In this document: piece after piece, positions 8,784 through 13,383 of the stretch | Layout of the letters: every line of letters begins with the position of its first letter | How positions within the stretch are numbered: the stretch's first letter is position 1 | DNA from: Euperipatoides rowelli | Lineage: Eukaryota > Onychophora > Udeonychophora > Euonychophora > Peripatopsidae | Direction: 5' to 3' (one strand) | NCBI GenBank assembly: GCA_003024985.2 | Contig: PXIH01S0023748.1 | Length of the DNA: 13,383 nucleotides | Program-made: the position numbers and the translations under genes | Notes under the pieces: model-generated | Databases searched by the model: none | What the model saw: the letters and a program-made list of their open reading frames with translations, nothing else | Told to the model about the DNA's origin: nothing

Positions 8784-9425
8784 TTAACCCTTGGTTCCCA
8801 GACATATCTTCTTGTTACTTTCAACCCCAATTTTAATTGGCTCAATAAAAATATTAAAAAGTAAAATATTAATCAAATTGTTTCCAATAAAATAAAAAAA
8901 TAAAAAATATTTTACTTTATATATAGGCTATATTTTTTTTTTAGACTTTGGTACAAAAATGAACCCAAAACGAAACTAATCATCTCTCTTTTCAAAACAA
9001 CATTAAACCAAATATAAACTCAATTAAATTATACATCATAATTAACATTAAATTCAGATTTGAAATTTAATTTGAAACGGATTTTATGTGTAAATTGTAT
9101 TAAAAATAACCAGACAAAAACTATTTTTTTAATATATTTAAAAAGTTACTTAAAACCCACACTGGGGTATTATTCACCCCACATTGATTTTGTAAGGTAT
9201 TGGATGAAGTATCACTCCTAGATTAACAGGAAGAAAAAAGCTCAGAAGATAGTTGTATGTAATTTTCATGTCAAAATGTTTAATAAATATATACTCAATA
9301 ATAATAATAATAAAATTTACATCAATTCAATTATTAGTCCAGATTAAATCTTAAAAAAAAATAATGCTGTGAATTATAAAAGCTGATGGGGTATTATATA
9401 CCTGTGTGTGGGATTGAAGGATTAA
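8784..9425. mobile_element. piggyBac-like MITE flanked by TTAA
   Basis: The left side reads TTAA (8784-8787) then CCCTTGGTTCCCAGACATAT. The minus strand from 9425 reads TTAA then TCCTTCAATCCCACACACAG. About 13 of the first 20 bases agree, in the same spacing. TTAA target sites and CCCTT...TCCCA-type ends are typical of piggyBac-like elements. Near the right end, CCCACACTGGGGTATTATTC (from 9156) is repeated in inverted form at 9384-9412, and both copies include a GGGGTATTAT core. The element is about 640 bp with no transposase frame, so it would depend on an enzyme from elsewhere. Confidence 0.5.
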
Positions 9426-9988
9426 AAAAGAGGAAATCTCAGAAATTCTGTATCTCAATTTAATGCATAAATATTCTAAGTACTTTATATCATTCTTCTA
9501 AACTTTCTAGTTTTTCTTAGTGTTCTAAATAACGTGAAACAATAGTATTACATCAATTCATTTTGAACATATTCTAAATGCTGTTAATCTAAATTTTATC
9601 TTTATTGAAGAGAAAAAGGCAAAAAAAAATAATTAAAAATAATGTAAATACTGTATACACTGTATTTTTTAAAACATATAATGTATTTGAAAGTAAATAA
9701 CGAATTTGTATGCTTCACTGATCTGTCTCTCGTTGCTAATCACTATTAGAAAATTAGTTGAACATTCATTTAACTTTGTTTACAAATCCTTAACATTTAA
9801 TCTGTTCATATTTAATTTACAATTTTGATTTGTTCTTATTTAGATTACAATTTTAACTTGCAATCTTATTATTATGATCACGTCACCTTTTGTTAATTAG
9901 GATAACTTAGTATATTATATTTCAGAGACCAGTAATTTTACATCATATTTTTTTATTGATTGCCATTTTCAATTATTTCTATTTCTAG

Positions 9989-10115
9989 ATGGCTCTGTTT
10001 GTGGTTGGAGATGGCTAGTATCATTGTGGTATTTGCAGCTGCATTATATGTCCTTCTAAATAAGCATACTGTAGATTCTAGTACTGCAGCATTAACAGTC
10101 AGCTTTGCCCTCTCA
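9989..10115 (+). CDS. ABCC1-like: ABC transporter subfamily C (MRP1-like), exon: TM16 and start of TM17
   Basis: The acceptor is tatttctag and the donor is CTCTCA|gtaagt. The first base completes the Arg codon split after ANR (AG+A), then 42 codons follow, the same number as human MRP1 1198-1239. It starts WLCLWLEMASIIVVFAAALY, the counterpart of WLAVRLE and TM16. A short loop NKHTVDSS and the start of TM17, TAALTVSFALS, follow. E1204 of MRP1 is kept in WLE, and the split Arg corresponds to R1197, but R1202 is replaced by Trp. It ends in phase 0. Confidence 0.93.
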
Positions 10116-10609
10116 GTAAGTGTCACTCTCAATGCCTGATGAGATAGAAATAAGAGATGGTGTAAAAAAAAACGTCACTAATGTTTGAAATCAAAAGCCT
10201 TTAAAAATTGTCTTACATCCCACTCCCCCCCTCCCCCCCCAAACAAATTAGTTACCCTGAATTAGGCCTAAGGAATATTTATATTAAATAGCCATAGTAA
10301 TCCATTTTACTATAATTGTAATTACCGTAACTAACAATAGGGCCTGGCTTTGCCTAATGTTTAAATAGGTTATAAAAATAAACACATTAACCTTCACTTT
10401 GCTCATTCATGTTATTAGTCATGAACACACTTACCTTGCTTCAGTCATGCAGACAGACAACAAACCTACTTACTATAATTACTTAGAAAGCCCAAATCCC
10501 CCCACCTCCAAAAAAAAAAACTACCCTGTGGCCCCGTTGTAAACGTAATGATGATTGATATACAGTATGTTATCAATTGTTTCTGATCAAACAAAAAAGA
10601 TAACAATCA

Positions 10610-10870
10610 ATGTCATTTTAAATCATCCCCGACATATCAGCAAACAACTGCCTAAATAACAAGTTATGGTCAACCAGATCGAAAGCTTTTTTTTTTTAAT
10701 CTGTACAAAGTAGGTGGCAGCACATCCACATTTTTCAAGTTACCAACACAGAGTTGGTAAAATTAACCAAATAATGAATAGTAGATCTCCCATATTAGCC
10801 ACCAAATTGCTGCCTGTCAATTATAGGCCTGAGATACCCATCAATGAATTTTCATAGTGAGAAGTGGGCA
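10610..10870 (-). pseudogene. Broken reverse transcriptase core of a non-LTR retrotransposon
   Basis: On the minus strand, YENSLM and GYLRPIIDRQQFGG (about 10859-10799) lead to GRSTIHYLVNFTNSVLVT (about 10791-10738). They match the LxxxIDxxQFGxxxGxSTxHxLV block of LINE reverse transcriptases. Further on, KAFDLVDHNLLF (from 10689 down to about 10654) is the catalytic motif A neighbourhood, normally DFSKAFDxVDHxxLL. A TAA stop separates QFGG from GRST, another TGA follows, and a run of eleven T (10687-10697 on the + strand) sits at a frame change just before KAFD. The segment is dead. It has the same orientation as the fragment at 2575-2905 and may be from a related family, but the two cover different parts of the protein. 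Confidence 0.7.
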
Positions 10871-11073
10871 GAAACAATCTTGTGCAAAGTTTGAAAATTG
10901 TAGATCTTTTAGCTGTTAACATACTATTACCAGTATATTTAGAGATTATGAGAAGGGGGGGGGGGCACAGAAATTAAGATAAACAATGTAAATATAATAT
11001 AAAATGATGTTCAATGATACAACACTGTATTAAAAAAAAATATTTCCCACTACCATGGTAGCACTCCCGCCAC

Positions 11074-11172
11074 TAGGGTTACCATACGTCCAGCTTTAGC
11101 CGGACTGGTCCCACTTTTTAAAGCCTGCTAAAATGTACCGTATCTTCTAAAATAAGGTATTCTGTCCTTTAA
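11074..11172. mobile_element. Possible DNA transposon end (TAGGGTTACCATACGTCC type)
   Basis: TAGGGTTACCATACGTCC followed by CTTTAGCCGGACTGGTCC and CACTTTTTAAAGCC resembles the ends of hAT-type elements that start TAGGGTTGCCA.ACGTCC and carry repeated GGAC/GTCC blocks. It is GC-richer than its surroundings. No opposite end or target duplication was found. TTAACCCCTAAGGACC (11169-11184) could instead be an independent piggyBac-type end. The assignment rests on memory of such termini. Confidence 0.3.
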
Positions 11173-11231
11173 CCCCTAAGGACCCTAAGAAGAAGAATCT
11201 CTCATCCGAATAGCCGTATTCTTTTATTATT

Positions 11232-11283
11232 AAAAATGTTATATTTCTATGATTTCCAAAAATGTTATATTTCTACCATTTCC
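11232..11283. repeat. 26-bp tandem duplication
   Basis: AAAAATGTTATATTTCTA followed by TGATTTCC (11232-11257) is repeated immediately at 11258-11283 with two substitutions (CC for TG). A third partial copy, aataatgttttgg, follows. It looks like a local slippage duplication in the intron. Confidence 0.8.
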
Positions 11284-11402
11284 AATAATGTTTTGGTATA
11301 TCATTTTAAAATACAGCTTTAAATTATTTAAAATGATGTTTTAGTGATAAATAGGCTAGATCTATAAATTTATAATAATATATCTAAATATTTTATGTCT
11401 AG

Positions 11403-11504
11403 TTATCGCAGGTATTGCAATGGTTTGTTTATGCATCGTGTGAAGTAGAGACCAGCATGGTAGCAGTGGAAAGAATACAGGACTACTGTAGAAATGACCC
11501 AGAG
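11403..11504 (+). CDS. ABCC1-like: ABC transporter subfamily C (MRP1-like), exon: end of TM17 and linker toward NBD2
   Basis: The acceptor is tatgtctag and the donor is CCAGAG|gtaaat. Phase 0 at both ends, 34 codons, the same length as human MRP1 1240-1273. LSQVLQWFVYASCEVETSMV and AVERIQDYCRNDPE match the family pattern xxxLxWxVRxxxExExxxxxVERxxEY. The Trp that corresponds to MRP1 W1246, important for substrate choice, is kept, but R1249 three residues on is replaced by Tyr. The VERI block starts the linker to the second nucleotide-binding domain. A later acceptor at cgcag (11406-11411) would drop three residues that align, so the first ag is chosen. The NBD2 exons must lie beyond the window. 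Confidence 0.93.
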
Positions 11505-12311
11505 GTAAATGAATGTTTTGATTAAAAATAATATAGCTTTACACCCACCTTGACTCATAGATTCACTAATAGAACTATTTAAAGCAAAGAAAATGATAAA
11601 TAAATGCTTTATTATAAGGCATAGTCTCATATTAATGTCCAACAGCATTACACACAACAGTAACTAAATATTTTTGTTCTCTTTTTACAAAAAATATAGC
11701 CTACAGTATTGTATCAAAAATCTAAATACTGACAAAATAAAAAACAGAAAACAACCAGATTGCCTAGTTTAATTGAAAAATATTACTTATTGAGGCAACT
11801 GTCCACCCATATCCCACATTTTAAATAACTATTTTTTGGGTGTTTTTACATGCTGTTATATTTCTTTGATATAATAGTCTGAGGCAATGTCACATGACTT
11901 CTTTGTGTATTGTCTAATTAGGATCCCTTTTACATAACCCAAGAAAACAACTAATTGTTTGTGATTAAATGAGAAACCCATTTTAAGGCAAAGCATCCAC
12001 CTTTTTAATAACCGCAGACCCGTGTGTCTAATTAGAATAAGCTCATCTTTGGAGCAGGCTATTAAAGAACCAGACACATAAGAGACAAAATTCCAAAAGA
12101 TGGTTATTCAGCAGATATTTGTAGGTGGAAAAGTACATGGTTTATTAAGTATATAAAGAAAATAAATTTTAACTTTTTTCTGAAACTTGTCTCGCGAAGG
12201 CAACATCACCTGAATAATTAACATTATAGTAATTTTCATTCCATCATGAAAACTTATTTTCTTAATTTAAAATGAATTTTTAAGTAAAAAAATAAAATTA
12301 TAGTAAAAAAA

Positions 12312-12849
12312 GATCAGATTTTTATTCAAGTTATTTTCAAAGATATCAATAATGACCGTTGCAGTTTCTTTAGATCTTTTAGCTATAATATCCAGGTAAA
12401 TGTGTCCTCACAGCTATTTTGGGCTTTGAAGTCACATTTTTGTGAAGTTATGTAGTTTAAGATCATAAACTAACATGAAGTTATAGAGCCTTTTTACTTT
12501 TTAGTTAAAAAAACTTATGGTACAGCCTAGAGCCAGCTAAGTTTGCCTTTTGACTGATAGCCCAGCATGTGTGCCAATTAGTCAAATGGTACACTTATCT
12601 AGGCTCTATGCTTTTAACAGTTTTTGATTCTAAAAAGTCCAAAGTCTCTAGAACTTAATGTTTTATGATGTCGTACTATTATATTATGAAAAAAATATGA
12701 TTTCAGAGTACAAAATATCTGTGAAAGCACACTTAACTGGATTGATCATTTAGCAAACAAACACAATTAAATTTCCATCAATTAACAGCCATAATAACAT
12801 AATCATAGCCTTGAAAATAATCTAAACTCCAATTATGAAAGGACTGACC
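12312..12849. repeat. Long imperfect palindrome (foldback element), about 540 bp
   Basis: The two halves are diverged inverted copies around a short loop near 12563-12572. Matched pairs, left to right in the left arm, are: GATCAG (12312) with CTGACC (12844); TTATTTTCAA (12331-12340) with TTGAAAATAA (12811-12820); the TCACAGCTATTTTGGGC area (about 12409) with the complement of the ACAAAATATCTGTGA area (about 12710); CATGAAGTTATAGAGCC (12474-12490) with the block 12645-12661; ACTTTTTAG (12496-12504) with CTAAAAAGT (12630-12638); and TGACTGATAGCC (12551-12562) with GGCAATTAGTCA-type sequence (12573-12584). The order is kept throughout, with small gaps and many substitutions. It could be a foldback or MITE relic, or a hairpin-RNA source. 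Confidence 0.75.
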
Positions 12850-12914
12850 TTGTCAGTAAATAAGTGAAATTAATACCTGTATATCCCAACCTAAAGTAAT
12901 AAGCAACAACTTAC

Positions 12915-12992
12915 CTTAAAGTTATAAACTATTGAATGGTGTGAACTATTGAATGGTTGATTCTGCTGTTTCATTGATGTTATAACTTTAAG
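12915..12992. repeat. 13-bp perfect inverted repeat enclosing a 17-bp-period direct repeat
   Basis: CTTAAAGTTATAA (12915-12927) has its exact complement TTATAACTTTAAG at 12980-12992. Between them AACTATTGAATGGT occurs twice (12927-12940 and 12944-12957), 17 bases apart. The 78-bp block looks like a small self-complementary insertion just outside the long palindrome. Confidence 0.7.
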
Positions 12993-13303
12993 ATAGAAGT
13001 ATATAAAGGAATAACAATTTTTAATGATAATGTGATCCAGATGCAAACAAATTATCATTTGTATCACCATGGCCACCGGTAGGTGTTAATTATTGAGTGG
13101 GGGGACATACAGTGTAACCTACAACCAGAATACAAAAATTTAATAAACTTTTTTTCTTTTTTGGTTGTATGGACGTTTTGTTACGTTGTACGTCAGCTTT
13201 TTTTTTTTTTTATTATTAACTCAAATTTTTAAACGAGGGAAGCACTTTTTTTTTTCAACCAAGTAAGATTTTAAGTACCAGTAACCTAATATAAATTTTG
13301 GCA

Positions 13304-13383
13304 TTAACACGTTCGCCGCGTATGACTCAAATCCGAGTCAATGCGAACTTTCACAATATGCTGATGACTCGAATCCGAGTCAA
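13304..13383. mobile_element. piggyBac-like transposon end with palindromic subterminal repeats (partial)
   Basis: TTAA (13304-13307) is followed by CACGTTCGCCGCG, a start I recognise from many animal piggyBac-like elements and MITEs (TTAACACGTT...). The palindrome TGACTCAAATCCGAGTCA (13323-13340) is then repeated 42 bp later as TGACTCGAATCCGAGTCA (13365-13382), the second with a 7-bp stem and AATC loop. These would be transposase-binding subterminal repeats. The sequence is GC-richer than the intron. The element runs off the right edge; its coding part and other end are not visible. Confidence 0.6.

Larger units (their letters stand above)
6890..9988 (+). other. Intron, 3099 bp
   Basis: It runs from donor gtaact to acceptor ttctatttctag. 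It contains the 20-bp minisatellite (7483-7622) next to a poly-T run (7464-7480), an (AAAT)n tract near 7088-7108, a piggyBac-like MITE (8784-9425) and an (AAT)n tract within it (about 9297-9314). From 6890 to 7430, 7630 to 8780 and 9430 to 9988 nothing else recognisable is seen. Confidence 0.8.
10116..11402 (+). other. Intron, 1287 bp
   Basis: It runs from donor gtaagt to acceptor ttttatgtctag. It contains a C-rich tract (10221-10242), a poly-G run (10957-10966), an antisense reverse transcriptase fragment, a possible hAT end and a 26-bp tandem duplication. The stretch 10243-10600 is a mix of AT-rich and C-rich sequence with no gene that I can see. Confidence 0.8.
11505..13383 (+). other. 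Intron (5' part) after the last visible exon
   Basis: It begins with donor gtaaat. No NBD2 exon (Walker A, signature or Walker B) is seen before the window ends. From 11505 to 11850 the sequence is plain AT-rich. The part 11855-12110 is less AT-rich with a repeated TGTCTAATTAG. A long palindrome (12312-12849), a perfect 13-bp inverted repeat (12915-12992) and a piggyBac-like end (13304 on) follow. Poly-T tracts occur at 13149-13162, 13199-13211 and 13245-13256. Confidence 0.75.

Noticed and set aside
11169-11184. TTAACCCCTAAGGACC as an independent piggyBac-type end
   Set aside because: No matching opposite end with TTAA was found, and it sits within another possible transposon end; left as an aside.
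11403-11411. Alternative acceptor cgcag at 11411 for the last exon
   Set aside because: It would remove three residues that are needed for a gap-free alignment across TM17.
11856-12077. 73-residue open frame on the minus strand
   Set aside because: No recognisable domain, no splice context, and composition fits a chance frame in a less AT-rich block.
13069-13090. accATGGcc start-like context
   Set aside because: The frame reads only five codons before a stop and has no downstream splice support.
11505-13383. Search for an NBD2 exon with Walker A or signature motif
   Set aside because: No GxxGxGKS, LSGGQ or LLLDE-like coding stretch with splice sites was found on the + strand; it probably lies downstream.

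Overview
This is AT-rich DNA from an animal, probably an invertebrate. It has one split protein gene, long introns with canonical GT-AG borders, and decayed transposable elements in the introns. There is no bacterial layout: no operons, no ribosome binding sites and no long open frames. The exact lineage cannot be read from the sequence.

The only host gene I can support lies on the + strand and is partial at both ends. Five exons (645-861, 4331-4641, 6690-6889, 9989-10115, 11403-11504) join in phase to 957 nt, or 319 codons, with no stop or frameshift. The product matches the second transmembrane domain (TM12 to TM17) of a full-length ABC transporter of subfamily C, of the MRP1/ABCC1 type, roughly human MRP1 residues 958 to 1273. 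Four of the five exons match the human protein in length residue for residue; the first differs by a few residues in the extracellular loop. The first domains and NBD1 must lie upstream, and NBD2 downstream.

Region by region: 1-644 is upstream intron with two strong hairpins and a hAT-like end. Intron 862-4330 holds a small MITE-like inverted repeat (1127-1285) and a hAT-like element (1763-3040) that contains an antisense fragment of a non-LTR retrotransposon reverse transcriptase (2575-2905). Intron 4642-6689 holds a possible second hAT-like element and an exon-like island on the minus strand. Intron 6890-9988 holds seven copies of a GC-rich 20-bp minisatellite (7483-7622) and a piggyBac-like MITE with TTAA at both ends (8784-9425). 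Intron 10116-11402 holds a second antisense reverse transcriptase fragment (about 10610-10870) and a possible hAT end. The last intron (11505 to the window end) holds a long imperfect palindrome (about 12312-12849) and, at the right edge, a piggyBac-like end with two palindromic 18-bp subterminal repeats.

The transporter exons are the functional part; the rest appears to be intron filled by transposons. Nothing seen here demands a new multi-gene system. The points most worth checking are the altered charged residues in the substrate-binding helices, the long palindrome, and the two piggyBac-type ends.
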